The notes below the pieces were generated by a model that saw only the letters and a program-made list of their open reading frames with translations, ran no database searches and was not told the origin of the DNA. The position numbers were made by a program, and so were the translations under genes. This document shows positions 37,261 through 51,400 of a stretch of 64,000 nt of DNA, piece after piece; positions within the stretch are counted from its first letter, which is position 1; each line of letters begins with the position of its first letter. The DNA comes from Manis javanica (lineage: Eukaryota; Chordata; Mammalia; Pholidota; Manidae): assembly GCF_040802235.1 (NCBI RefSeq), contig NC_133158.1:160925401-160989400 (forward strand). Direction: 5' to 3'.

Positions 37261-39179
37261 TACAGCTGATAGCCAACAAAGGAGATAAAATCAAATCATA
37301 AAAAATATTGAATTAATCCAAAAGAAGCCAGGAAAGGGGAACAAAAAACAGATGGGAGAAATAGGGGGAAAAAAAGTAAGAGGAGAAACTTAAAATTAAC
37401 CATATCAACAGTCAAAAACCAAAATGGGGAGAAAATAGCACATATGAAAAGATTACTATTCTCAGTAATTGCATTATTCTAAATTTGTATGTATATTTTA
37501 CAGCTTATAGTAAAGGACTGATTATAAGAGATTCTAATTCTGTTCTACCCTTGTACCTTGAAATCAGGATTTCCATGTAAGAGATAGATATTGAAGTAAT
37601 ATAGAAGAGGTTATTAAGCAAAATATCCTGTAGTCCTGAATTTGAATTGGAAATATCAGTATGAACTCAGAGGTATTTTTGTCATGCATGCGTGCGTGTG
37701 TGTGTGTGCACATGCACTTTTCCTAGCTCTTCCATTGAAGAGGACTGTAAACAATGACCAATCCCGTAGAATTAGCAAACTTTGTACCCACATTGTGGTC
37801 TTGAAATACCATGTCTCACCAAGAGAAACAAAGGCTTGTGAGGGAAAATGGTTCATTTCATGCCTAAGCAGCCAAAACTACAAAAATGAGTCTGGAATAT
37901 ATTTTCATACTAAATAACAAGGAAGCTACTAGAGTCGTGTCAAAATGATTCTGGAACCACCATAAAGGGGTTTGTACTGAACAAAAATGGACACTCTTAG
38001 CTTTAAAAGGCAAGAGTGCAACTCATTGAAACTCTTCAAGTATGTTTAAATACACAGGTCCATAATGATAACATATTTTTTCAAAACTGATTGACCAGTT
38101 TTGGATTGTTATAGGGATTCAATTCACTATCTGAAAACTTGTAAGAGAAAGAATCAAATATTTTTTCTGTATTTCCCATGTAGAATTTCACTGCTGGCTA
38201 TTGGCTATAGAAATAGTATTGCTATAAAAATACTCCAACTTGCAAATGTATATTAAAGTATTCCAACTAATCAATGAAAAATAAATTGCTAAATTAGAAT
38301 ATTACTATTCTGCAACTCCCAATAAATTAATGGGTCTAGATATTAAGCATCAAGGATTGCTAATGTCCCAAAAAGGAAAAAAACACACATCATGTGTGTC
38401 CTGATGAAGGAACACAGCACCACCTATGGTCTTTTCAAAGCATTTTTGCCTAAATCTGTGGCAGCATTTGGCTCCAGCCACCAATTTGCAAGGAAATACA
38501 GAGAATAGAGGAATGTGTTGAACTATACCAAAAGCAAAAACTAGGCTGTGGAAAACTACACATCAAACGTCCTACGATCTTTATCTGTAAAAACGTACAG
38601 AAAAATGGAGGGGAATTCTAATCTTCCATTAAAAGACCATTTAAACACATAGCAGTTTTTCAAATGGACAAGATTAAACTGTAGTGTCTAGGATTGCCCA
38701 CAGGTGAAAAACTGTAGCACAAGAAAGTAACTATTATAAAAGACAGGATAAGTGATACTTTTTGAGGGAAGGAGGGAGGGTGCTGAGATCAGAATGCTGT
38801 GCGTGGAGGCATATCTGGGGTAAATGGCAAAGTTCTGGTGGCCACATGAGTGACCTGGGTGTTAGTTACAGGGGTGTTCCCCTTATAATAATTAAGCAAT
38901 TACACATTTGTCTTGTGGAGTGTTATGATTCTGTTTCATTTGATTTTGCCATTTCACTTTATCAAAAGGCCTAAAGACCCAGTGATTACAGGCTCCTTCA
39001 TAGTGAATCAGAGACAATCAAACAGCAAGGTTATAAATTGCCTATTACCTAAAACTTTTATAAATTGGTAAGCAATTCAGCTTTAACTCAGTAGAAAATT
39101 AGCAAAAGCTGTGACCAGGCAGTCCACAAGAAAAGAAATACAAATAGATTTAAATATGTGAAGACACTCAACCTTACAT
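37261..39179. other. Gene-free stretch
   Basis: AT-rich sequence with one GT microsatellite. The frames of 91 and 70 codons at 37642 and 38762 are unmatched. Confidence 0.45.
37690..37709 (+). repeat. (GT)n microsatellite
   Basis: The run reads GCGTGCGTGTGTGTGTGTG. Confidence 0.85.
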
Positions 39180-39830
39180 ATAAGATAATTAAAAGATATT
39201 GAGATACTGTTTTTCCTCTCTCAGATGAGCAAATGCCTATAAAATTTCAAAACATAAAGTGTTGGGAAAGGTCCCTCACACAATCACTCACACACATCAG
39301 TGGTGGCAGCGTGAATTTGTACAACCTCAGCAAAGGACAGTTAAGCTATACTTATCAAAATTATAAACCAATACACCCTGTGTCTAGCAATTCCATTACC
39401 AGGAATTTATCATGGATCTCTAGTTGCACATGGGCAAAGTAACATATATTTTCATTTTCATTGTTTTATTTTTAAAGGAGTAGAGACAACCCAATCTCTA
39501 TCATATGGGACTGGTTTAATAAATTAAGATACACCCACACAATAGAATAACATGCAACCATAAAAGAACGAGGAATTTTATATACAAACATAGAATGATC
39601 TCCAAGATATGTATTTTAGGTGAGAAAAATATGGTGAAGAAAAGAGTATGTGAATCACCACTCTCATAAGAGAGGAGAAAAATTCAATTGGTGATGGTGG
39701 TTGACTCTAGGGAGCATAGCTGAGTGACTGGGAGACAGACAGGACAGAGATTTTTCCTTATATGTACCTCGTACTATTAGAATTCTGTACTATGTGAATA
39801 TAAAAGCAAGTCCCAAAAAGTAAAATTTAA
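39180..39830 (+). mobile_element. Old L1 fragment
   Basis: Landmarks include AGCAATTCCATTACCAGGAA near 39388 and AAGATACACCCACACAATAGAATA near 39526. It is strongly diverged. Confidence 0.65.
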
Positions 39831-41759
39831 AGAAAAATGACTGAGTATCCCAACAATGACTGATGAACACAGACTTCTGATGAGATGAGAGTTCAGAAGT
39901 TTGATACAAGTGCTCACAAAAAACTCAGGAAATCACTAGGAACTTCCTGCCTTAGATTCATTTAAGTCAATACATTAGAGATGCCCAACATGGGCAAGGG
40001 AATGCAGCTGACATGCTTTGGAATCCTTTGAATTCTCCCCTAGCCTTTCCTCTCTACATCTTATATATTAAAAATAAAGATAGTGGTCATATTAATATTT
40101 CACAATGTTCTTCCTTTTTACTATATTGTTATATACCTTAGGAATTGATTTTGAACCTTCTTTGTAATTTCATTACTGCAACCTATGTTAAAATTTAACT
40201 TTACAGATTTGTTAAATTACCAGGATGGAGCTGATAACTTTTCCCAGGGGTTTTGAGGTAGTTAGTAATTGTTGATTTGACAAGAACTGACACCTTTACA
40301 ATATGAATCACATCCAGAACCCTGGACTATTTCCTCATTTTTTGAAATATTAAATTATTTCCTTTAATACATTTTGAAATTTTTCTTTATTGAAGTCTTG
40401 TGCATTTTTGACAAATTAATTTCCAGTAATGTTTTCACTTTTCTTGTTGCTACGTTGTTCTTTATCATTTTTTCTTGCTGATATTGCTATTTTGGAAACT
40501 TTTAAAGTTCTCTTTGTATCTGAAAAACTTTTGTTGGTCTTTTTATTTGTATAAATCTTTTTGTCTTTTTCCCTTCTAAATAAGTGATCCAAATATAGAT
40601 GGTCTGCATATAATGATGGCTCCTTTCCGACCTTTGCATCCCTTTTCTTATTTTATAGCTTTGTCCAAGACCTCCAGTAAGAATTATTAAATGATACCTA
40701 CAAGTCAAATGTCCCTTTGATGTGCTGTTATAGTGATATGTTCCTCTCACTTGTCACATTGATACAGTTAGAATTTCATAATCATTCATGTGATTAATTT
40801 ATTAATATTAATTTCCTTCACTGTATTATAGGCTCCATGAAGACTGGAATTAGACCTGGTTTTTCTCACCATTGTATGTCTGATATAGTGCCTGGGACAT
40901 ATTTTGAGATAAATATTTCTTGAGTGAATAAATGAGAGGCCTAAGCTGATAAGGAAGAATTAAAGACAATCATAAGAGATGAGGGCCCTACTTTGCTCAT
41001 GTTGCTTTTTCCTCCCCTATCCCAATTACATGGGTATTCTGGTTGCAAGCACCAAAACTCACACTAACTAAATTAAACAAGAGTAGAATTACTGGAAGGA
41101 GATAGGAGACAGGGAATCGAGGATTCCTAGTCAGAAGGTGAAAAGGCTGAAACACTGGGCTAAGGAGACAGAAGGTCTGAGGGCCCAGAATAGACAGTGG
41201 AAACTCCTGGGCAGTTTCGCAGGATACTGCCCCTGCAACTCATGAGCACCAACCATTTTCATCTTTTTCTCTCTCTGCTCAACATCCATATTTCAAAGAA
41301 GGAGCATCTCATTGGTATAACAAGTGCCATGACTGCCCTTAGGTGAGGGCAGAACCCCAGTGCAATAGAGGTGATTCCCAAAGAAATCTGTGGTGCTACT
41401 ATTAAAGAGGAATTGATGCTTATAAGCCAGACGTCAATGGCCTCCACAACTTAAAAGTGTTGGGCTCCCACCACTTTAAATGTTCACCTGTGATACAACC
41501 ATTTCAGACACTAGTATAAACTAGAAATTAATGACAGGCATTGGGGAGGGAAGAACAGGATGAAAGGGTTCTAATGGGAGCAAGACATCTGAGGGTACCT
41601 TTTTATATAGTTATGACTTTTTTTACATAGTTCTGAAGCATGTAAATGTTTTACAAATTCAAAACTAGAAGAAAAAAAATCAAGACAAAGAAGCAAACTC
41701 TTCTTACACAGAAAATATACACTGCTTTTCACCTCATTTTTTTCTTACTATAACCAGAA
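39831..41759. other. Gene-free stretch
   Basis: Only an L2 3' end (40830-40945) is recognised. Nothing else is assignable. Confidence 0.45.
40830..40945 (+). mobile_element. L2 3' end
   Basis: TAGGCTCCATGAAGACTGGA and ATAGTGCCTGGGACATATTT match the conserved 3' end of L2. Confidence 0.65.
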
Positions 41760-43700
41760 AGTCACTCCGTATCAGTTCATGTGACTGTCCCATTCTTTTA
41801 AATGATACAATTCAATAATGATTTTTGTATTTACAGCATATTCAGAGTTGTATAACCTTCGCCATTATCTAATTTTAGAACATTTTTGTCACCGTCCAAA
41901 AGAAACCCTGTACCCATTAGCAGTCACTCATTACCCTCCACTCCCTTCCCCTAGCCCTGAGAAACCAATAATATACTTTTTGTTTTTATGGACATTTCAT
42001 GTAAATGGGAATCATACATGTGGTTTTTCTTGTGTCTGGCTTCTAGGAAAATGTTTCAGATTTCATCCATGTCATAGCATGTATCCATACTTCATTCCTT
42101 TTTACTGCTGAATAAGTCTGTTGTGCAGATATACATTTTTTTATCCATTCATCAGTTGATGAACATTAAGGTTTCTACTTTTTGATTATCATGAATAATG
42201 CTGCTATGAACATTCATGTACAAGTTTTTGTGTCCTTTTTTAACAGGTGTGTATTATTCCATGGGGTGTTTTATTCAACTAGTCTTCTCCTGGTGAAAGT
42301 TTACATAGTTTCCAAGTAATGCTCCAGTGAATACTTTTGTGTTTTGGCTTTCTTCCATTTGTGGAGATGTATCTTTAGACCTATTCCTAGAAATAGAATT
42401 ACTGGGTCTATATAAAGAGTTCTTTATATTATGTAAAGATAAGCCCTGTGTAATATGAGTTGCAAATATATTCTTCCTATTTGTCTTTTACCTTTTAACA
42501 TTGTGTTTTATTCGCCACGAAGTTATCTGTTTTTGTGTATAATCAAAATGTATCAGTGTTTTACTGTATCTCAACTTGCAGATAGTTACGAAGGCCTTCC
42601 TCAATTCCACATTTTAAGGAAATTTACCCGTATTTTTATCTGGTGCTTATATAGTTCCATTCTTCACATTTCTGTCTCTGATTTGGAGTTATTCATACAT
42701 ATATGTATAGATATATATGATATATAAATTTAACATGATCCCTTTGCAGGTCTAATTCCCCTCATTTGTTTTCTTTTTATTTTTTTGCTCTTTCCAATGT
42801 TAAATGTTGTAAACATTGCTCTTTTCAGTGTTAAAACATCATGAAAGTAGTGGATATGCTAGTTTTGTTCCTTCACCTTGCACTGATTTTCCTTTGATGG
42901 GAATGCTTTTAGTGTTTTCCTGTTAAACAAGATGCTACATTTTACTTTAAAAAATTGGACATGGGTGGTTAATTTTGTTAAAGGCTTCTTAATCGTTTGT
43001 CCTTAGATCTCTATGTGAATTACACAGGCCACTAATATTGAACCAGCTTTGTATCCCTCATGCTGTATCTTCTTAAAATGTGTTAATAGATTGTTTGCTA
43101 GTATTTTGTTTAGGACTTTTGTGCCAATATTCGTATGTGAGATTGGTTTGCGGTTTTTTTATGCAATCTTTACCAGATTTAGTTTGTGTAAATATTATAC
43201 TTATCCATAAAAAGAAACTGTAAACTTTCTGGATATATATTTTGGAACAGTTTATGCAACACTAGGGGTTATCTGGCCTTAAAAATGTTTGGTAGCTTCC
43301 CCCTGAAACCATCTGGGACAGGTGTTTTTTTTTGTGAGAGTAATCCTTTGCTAACTTTCTTCATTACTTCTATGGAAAATTTTTTCACTTTTCATCTCCA
43401 CCAGTATGAATTTCGGTAAATTGTGTTTTCCTAGATTAATCACCCATTTGGAAAATTTATTTGCACCAGGTTATACAGAGCAATCCTAGGCTTATTTGTT
43501 CAATTGAGTATCCTGCTTCAAAGGCTATTTCTGCCTTGTATTTAGTTTGTAGCATTTGTGCTTACTTTCTTTCTTGATTGGGTAAACTAGAGGACTTTTT
43601 TTAAAACTACTATTTATTAATTCTATTATAATTCATTTTACGTCTAAGTACTTTCTGCTTTTATTTTATTAAGAATTTTTGGGAAAACGCTGTCAGAATT
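41760..43700 (-). mobile_element. Old L1, 3' part including ORF2 remnants
   Basis: Reverse-complement L1 landmarks include TTCATCCATGTCATAGCATG near 42062, TTTTATCCATTCATCAGTTG near 42138, ACTGGGTCTATATAAAGAGT near 42402 and TTTGTATCCCTCATGCTGTA near 43050. It is heavily mutated. Confidence 0.75.
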
Positions 43701-44277
43701 TATGGGATTCAATTAAATCAGTGATGCAGGAAATCTGTAGCTTTTAGTATTTTATGTAAATAAAGAGAATTAAAATAAGTGAATTCAACATTCGATGCAA
43801 AAAGAAAGTAAACAACAAGTGGAAGGCAGTGAAGTCCTAGACTTTTCCAAGTCAAATGCTGACAAGATGGAAGCCAACTGCTGCATCATTCTCCTTGCTT
43901 GGCTCCTGGATTTGGCTGCTGTGGGATGATGAGATCCTGGAAGAGTCTCTGCATTCCATGACTCCGGATCCAAAGCATGGGGTGACCATCTCCTCAGGTG
44001 TTCGAGGCATTTTAAACAGAGACAGAGGTGCAGTTTTTCCACACGGATCTTTAAAAGTACTTTAATACTAGCAATCCATTATGCAGCATGAGGGCAGCAT
44101 TTGAGCACCTTGATTCCTGAGAGTAATTAATTCTAAACTGAACTGTGACAGAAATGACCTGCACAGTTACATTAAAATTAAAGCTAAAGCTAAAATATAC
44201 CATGTCAACAGGGTTATATTAATTTCAGCAATGAAGTCTAAGATTTTTTGTTTACCAATGTTTAGTATTCAAAGTAA

Positions 44278-44283
44278 TTTATT
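44278..44283 (-). terminator. DBR1: Candidate DBR1 polyadenylation signal
   Basis: The plus-strand hexamer tttatt reads AATAAA on the DBR1 strand, about 515 nt downstream of the stop codon. An ATTAAA variant occurs nearer, around 44625. Which one is used cannot be decided from sequence alone. Confidence 0.35.
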
Positions 44284-44454
44284 TCCTGAAATTTTTATCT
44301 ACCACCTTCAATTTCAATACACAGACATTAAGAGCTAAGGAAAATATTTATAACAAATCAAAAGGAAGCATACATAATTATGTAGACAAAAATGACTTAA
44401 CTTTATAAAACAAAATATAAATATGCCATATTTTACACACCAAAGTATTTATAA

Positions 44455-44570
44455 TGGTAGTGACTCCTTGAAGGCAAAAATCCCTATCTTACTCATCTTT
44501 ATAGTGCCATCTTATAAAAGAGTACCTGGTACAAATTAGGTGTTCAGTAAGTGCTGAAAATAATGAAAGT
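44455..44570 (+). mobile_element. L2 3' end in the DBR1 3' flank
   Basis: CTCCTTGAAGGCAAAAATCC and TAGGTGTTCAGTAAGTGCTG match an L2 3' end. It lies within the probable DBR1 3'UTR, antisense to it. Confidence 0.6.
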
Positions 44571-44796
44571 GGATAATCTATGTCTTCCAAAATAAGGGCA
44601 CTCAATCCATAAACATATGAAATTTTAATACTTATCTGAAACATACAAAGGCCTAAAGACAAAGTTGATATCTTGATAAAATTCTCTTACATAACTTCAT
44701 TATTACAAAGTTAAATCTTGAGTCAAAAATCCAACTCTAAAAATATGGTCTCAAAAATCATGTATCTACATTAAACACTTAGACGAGTAAATGGCC

Positions 44797-45490
44797 TTAT
44801 GCTGCATCACCATCATCCACTGCGGCATAGATGGCTTGATTCCTCCTCTTAATTCTCTTTCTTTGCTCTGGTTCATGTTCATCACTCAACCTCTTCAACG
44901 GCACCTCAGGTAAGTCCTTTCCCTCCCTCGACTCCCCAGCCTCACCAGGTTTCCCCTCTTTGCCAACTGGGGAACCTGGTGTATCATCAGAAGATACAAT
45001 CATGGAACCGGGCAAGATCCTGACATCAGAGAAACTTGCAGAAAAGTCAGAAGTTTGATCAGAAGAAGGTTCTACCAATGGCGTATTCACATCACTATAT
45101 GCACTTACAGTGCTATCTTCCCCTTCCTCTTCTTCATCTAACATTATTTCATCTGGATTAACGGAGGACAGGGCAGATGTGTCTGTGTTATATTCACTAG
45201 GGTCTTCCACAGAGTCGTTACTCTCCACGTCTTCCTGCTCCTCAGAGTCGCCACACAAGTGCTGTTCTTCCTTGGCCTTCTGAAGCCTGACATTAAGGTC
45301 AGTGATGCCAAGCTGGGCACAAAATTCAGAAGTCTGAGGACTGATCCTATGAACCAACTGCATTTGTGTTTGTGGCTTGCCAGGGTCATAACAAGCAGCT
45401 GTTATGCTAAAGTTACATGGAACTCTGAGGTCATGATTTAATTGTTCCAATACTTCATTCATTGTTTCTTCAGTTGCACTATAATCCCAC
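44797..45490 (-). CDS. DBR1: DBR1 terminal coding exon 8
   Basis: This 694-nt exon encodes residues 314-544 and TAA. It starts at TTTTATAG|GTGGGATTAT (RWDYSATEE). It includes the end of the debranching domain ([20 protein letters not shown]), a long acidic Ser/Glu/Asp-rich tail, the [20 protein letters not shown] segment and the basic [17 protein letters not shown] terminus. The acidic tail shows small substitutions and length changes against the human sequence as I recall it, as expected for a disordered region. Confidence 0.97.
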
Positions 45491-48400
45491 CTATAAAAGT
45501 CCAAAACAACAGATTTTTATATTTTATCAGCCTCAGACAAGAAATGAAATCTATGAACTTCAAGTACAAGGATAAAAATATAAACCATATATCAAAATTC
45601 CATTAAAAAATTATAGTTAATTGAGCAAAGCCATTTTGAAATAAAAACAATTCTCAGAAAAAGCTGTCCTTAATTCACACCCTAAATCAAATACAGTTAT
45701 AAATTATTTTAATGTGTGAACCAAATCCCCACCATATTATAGTTTTATGTACACTCTTTCACTTACATGCTTATTTGGGTTGGTACCCAATAGTCCATTT
45801 TCTTGTATTCCTTATGGAAAACTTTTATTTCCATACCAGTCAGTAAACCTGGAATTGTTCTGACACTCATGTAACAATAAGTCCCTTGATTTAAAAAAAG
45901 AAAAAAAGTGGAGGGGACAGAAATTGTGCATGCAACGTAGAGGGCAAATCCTAAACAAGGTCAAACCTACCTTGCATGCAGGCCATTACTTTCAGGCATA
46001 TTCCATAGGCGCCCTGTCACATTAACAAGACTGTTAGTAGCCCTGAGAATAGTAAGCCACTCAATATCATACTCCAAGTAATCAGGAGCACTGGGGTCAT
46101 GTTCTATTTCTATTACCTATAGGAAGAAATAAGTAATGTTTAAGAAATACATATCTATTTTTCATATTCTAAGAATTTCAGTATAGCACAGAGAAGACAA
46201 GTAATGTCTCTATAGCCTCCTACAATGCTGCTAGACAGTGACTGCAATGGGGGTGGGGGAGGTGAAGACTTGATAATATGGGTGAATGTTGAAACCACAA
46301 TGTTGCTCATGTGAAACCTTCATAAGGTTGTATGTCAATGATACTTTTAAAAAGTAAAAAAGTAAAATAAAAAAAAAGAATTCCAATATAACAATAAAAT
46401 TGTATAGGAATTTAGTAACCTAAAAACATTAATGTAACTTAAATATTCCCAAAGAATTCTAATACATAAATTACAAAGAGCACAAATAAATTCTGAAAGG
46501 AAAATTAATGTTCTTTTTTAATCACTGGAGGAATAAGACTCTTGCAAAGTTATTTCATTTTCTTCTTACCTGAAGAAAGTCTCTGTGTGGTAAGCATTTG
46601 TCCAAGGCTAAGAATTTGGTTGCTTTGGCTGTCTGTCCTTTATCCTTGGCCTAGACAACATGAACCATGATTTAAGAAAGAATGTAAAACATCACAAGTA
46701 ATTCATATGTTGAACAGGATGGAAATAATATTTATTACACATACCCCTGAGTTTTGTGTCAAAGGAACAACTGTCACTTTCCCAAAACAAGTTTATTCTA
46801 AACCCACTGTGCAATGATGGGCAAAACACCTAAATTCTCTGGGCTTCGATTTCCTTACAAAAGTCAAAGCAGAAACTAATGATGGAGATGACAAAGTTGA
46901 CAAATCAAAGCATATACACACATAAATCAAAGTACATAACACAAAAATAAAAGGTAACAGAACTCAAAAGTAAATTAGCAGAGCTAAAACTATATAATTT
47001 TTACCAGATATCATAGGAGAAATCTTCATAACCTTGGGTCAAAGATTTTTTAGCTACAACACCAAAAGAAGATGTGATACATACATTTAACAAAATTATG
47101 AAATATTATTCAAGAAAAAAACTGAATGAAATACCGATACATAGTACAACGTGAATGAAAGAAGAAACCAGATGCCAGAGACTATATATTTTATGATTCC
47201 ATTTATATGAAATGATCAGGCAAACCACAGAAAAACAGAATAGATTAGTGGATAGCCTGGGGGCTGAGGGTGGGAACAAGGATTGATAGCAAACAGGCAC
47301 AAAGGCTGTTTTGGGGTGATGGAAATGTTCTAAAATGATTCCACAACTCTGGAAATTTACTAAAAACCACTGAATTGTAAATTTAAACTGGTGAATTTTA
47401 TGATGTGTACATTATATTCCAATAAAGTTATTTTTTAAAAAGTGAGTGGGCAAAAAGAGAAAACTACAAGACACTCAGAGAAATTAGAGAAGATACCAAT
47501 AAATAGAAACACATCCCGTGCTCATGAATAGGAACAATTAATATTGTCAAAATGGTGATCCCGCCTAAAGCAATCTACAGATTCAATGCAATTCCTATCA
47601 AAATACCAACAGCTTTCTTCAACGAACTAGAGCAAAGAGTTCTAAAATTCATATGGAACCACAAAACACCCTGAAAAGACAAAGCAATCATGAGGAAGAA
47701 TAAAGTGGGGGGGGGGGGGAATTATGCTCCCCGACTTCAAGCTCTACTACAAAGTCGTAGTAATCAAGACAATTTGGTACTGGCACAAGAACAGATTCGT
47801 AGACCAATGGAACAGATTACAGAGCCCACATTTAAACCAAGCATATATGGTCAATTAATATACAATAAAGGAACTGCGGATATACAATGGGGAAATGAGA
47901 GCCTCTTCAACAACTGGTGTTCGCAAAACTGGACAGCTACATGCAAGAGAATGAAACTGGATTATTGTGTAACCCCATACACAAAAGTAAACTCTAAATG
48001 GATCAAAGACCTGAATGTAAGACATGAAACCATTAAATTCTTAGAAGAAAACATATGCAAAAATCTGTTGAATATAAACAGGAGCAACTTTTTCCTGAAC
48101 ACATCTCCTCAGTCAAGGGAAACAAAAGTAAAAATGAACAAATGGGACTACATCATGTACACCAAAGGACATCAGCAGAACAAAAAGACATCCTACGGTA
48201 TGGGAGAATATATTTGTAAGTGACATATCAGACAAGGGGTTAACATCCAAAATATATAAAGAACTCACATGCCTCAACACCCAAAAAGCAAATAACCCTA
48301 TTAAAAAATGGGCAGAGCATATGAACAGACACTTCTCCAAAGAAGAAATTCAGATGGCCAACTGGCACATGAAAAGATGCTCCACATCGCCGATTATCAG

Positions 48401-51400
48401 GGAAATGCAAATAAAACCACAATGAGACATCATTTCATGCCAGTTAGGATGGCCAACATAGGAAACACTATGAACAACAAATGCTGGCAAGGATGCAGAG
48501 AAAAGAGGACCTTCCTACACCGCAGGTGGGAATGTAAACTAGTTCAACCATTGTAGAAAGCAGTATAGAGGTTCCTCAAAAAAATAAAAACAGAAATACC
48601 ATTTGACCCAGGAATTCCACTCCTAGGATTTTACTCTAAGAATGCAGTTTCCCAGTTTCAAAAAGACATATGCACCCCTATGTTTATCGCAGCACTATTT
48701 ACGATAGGCAAGAAATGGAAGTAACCTAATTGTCCATCAGTAGATGAATGGATAAAGAAGATGTGGTACATATACAAAATGGAATATTACTCAGCTATAA
48801 GAAGAAAACAAATCCTACCATTTGCAACAACATGGATGGAGCTAGACGATATTATGCTTAGTGAAATAAGGCAGAGAAAGACAAGTACCAAATTATTTCA
48901 CTCATTGTGCAGCATAAGAACAAAGCAAAAACTGAAGGAACAAAACAGCAGCAGACTCACAGAACCCAAGAGTGGACTAACAGTTACCAAAGGGAAAGGG
49001 ACTGGGGAGGATGGGTGGGAAGGGAGGGAGAAGGCGAATAAGGGGCATTACGATTAGCACACATAACGTGGGTGGGGTGGGTCATGGGGAAGGCAGTATA
49101 GCACAGAGAAGAGTAGTGACTCTATAGCATCTTACTACACTGATGGACAGTGACTGTAATGGTGTATGTGGTGGGAACTTGATAATGAGGGGAATCTAGT
49201 AACCACAATGTTGCTCATGTAATTTTATATTAATGATACCAAAAAAAAATTAAAGAAATAGCAGCAAGGGGATTTTGGAAAAATTCACACAAGTATAATA
49301 GAGACTTCTGGAGTATGTGAAGAAGGTGATAAGAAGACATAAACTATGTTTTCTGTATTTCATTACTAAAGGACTTTTTTAATGTTCTGAAAAAAAAAGT
49401 TAATAAAGTATACATAAAGTCTCTTTTCAAAAAAAAGTGAACTGGCAGGAAGAAACTGGGTGGGGGAGGATCACTGTGTAGGTCATATTGGAAGTAGTAA
49501 AAAAGTGACACTGACAAGTCTGTGAAGTTGACAGAAGATAGCAGGGGAAGAGGAGCAAAACAAGCCCTAGGAGAGTAGAGTGCATGTAACACAGACGTGG
49601 AAAAAGACTGGTATGAACAGATGACTGAGGTGTTAAAAGAGGAAAATCGCTTTGGTGGTAGCCCAAAGGAAAATGAAAGGAGTACCCACCCCTCCTTTTC
49701 CCAGTGAAACTGGGAGTGAGAAGAGGTTTGCAACAGAAAGGGCCTACAGAGAAACATTCCCAGTCAGAACCTTCCAGACTGTGGTGAGGAACATGACTAA
49801 AGCATGCCTCTACCACAGGAAAATGTGTGGTCAAGGAAGCTAAGAAGCCCTGCACACCACCCCCCACGCCTGGAGAAAGGCAATGCCCACTAACACACTG
49901 AGGACTCTCAGAACTTCTGTACAAGGCTCTGCGAAGAAATCTCTAACTTTGTTGACCTAGCATTTTCTAAACGTTTTTCCTATGAAATACTCGATAGGAC
50001 AGTCAGAGTTCAGTCAGAACTGGAGGTGAAAAGGAAGAACTGCTTATTGGCACAGAAGCCTAATTATAAGTATGTATGTATTCTCTACTTTCCATCCAGC
50101 ACCATCATCCATGCAGTTCCCCAAGGAAAACTCTGGGAGTCGTGCTAGACTCCCTCCTCCCTGTCACCAAACCCTGATGATTCTGCTTCCAAAATCTCTC
50201 AATCTGCTTTATTGTGTGTTCCCTCTTTGCCTTACTTTGGAACCTTATCTTTTGCTTATGTAGTAGCTTCCTCTGCCTCCCATTTTACATTAGTCCAATC
50301 CATATGTAAAACTGCTGCCAAACTCATCTTTCTAAAATGAAATTCTGATTTCACCACTCCCAACTTTTCCCATTACCTCTTTGTTAAAACCCACAGTCCA
50401 GAGCACACCCCACAGGCAGCTAGGATCTTGTTCCAGCCTCATCTCTCCCAGTGTCAGCCGCAGGACCAGCTGAAGTTCCCACATGCACCACGCTATCAGG
50501 CCGCTCGCCTCTGCACACACTGGCCCCTCTACCTAGATCACCTTACCATCTACTTCTTCCTGGCACCATCAAACTCCTTGGAAAACCTTCTCTGTGCCTT
50601 CACCTCTGTCCATGTCCCCATCTCATCATGTCCGTAGGTGCTGAGGTGTATCCTAGCACTTTTTATCACAAATTTATTACACTATTTTATAATTGCTCGC
50701 TTGTTTCTTTCCCACATGGACACGGAGTTACTCACAAAAGAGAAATTATCTTTGATTTTTTTAGCGGTAACTTTACAACTGTGCCCGTGACGCCTAGTCC
50801 ATATATGTTCAATAAGTGTTAAATGAAATACGTATTTTGTTTGCTACCTGATGCTGCATTAAAGCTGCAAACTTCACATGAAGGTGTGCAGAAAACCAGT
50901 AAGTAGGTTTTAAGTGTTCTAAAAGCTCTGAGGCAGCAGGACTTCCTAATGTGTTATTTTCCACTTCTTGTCGAAAAAAAGATTTCATCTTAAGAAGTTG
51001 CTTCTTATTTCCATAATGATATATACTTCTTGGCCAATCATGAGATAAGAATATATCCATAGGCTGCTTCAGCTTTAACAGTAAAAGAAAAGAAAGAACA
51101 TTCTTAAAAACAGATTAACTGAAAGCAATCCCCTCTCTTCTCTCCAGCACCACACAACCATTTACCCACTTAGAGATCTAGATTTCTGTGCAATTCATTC
51201 TAAGGTCACTTGATTTAAGAAAGTCACAGAAATTCTAAGCTACTCACACATCGAGGCAAAGAGAAACTGCTTTTTCTGTCTCTCTTATTTTCAGAGGCAA
51301 GGCAGGTCAACATAGACACATTTTGATTAGACTGCCGATCAACTATGGTCTTTAGCACTGGGTTTCTAAAAAACAATACCACTGTCCTTTTCCCTCTTGG

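Noticed and set aside
49344-49924. Overlapping 137- and 165-codon minus-strand frames
   Set aside because: They lie in DBR1 intron 5, have Phe/Ser/Pro-rich low-information composition and match no family I know. No splice sites support an alternative exon.
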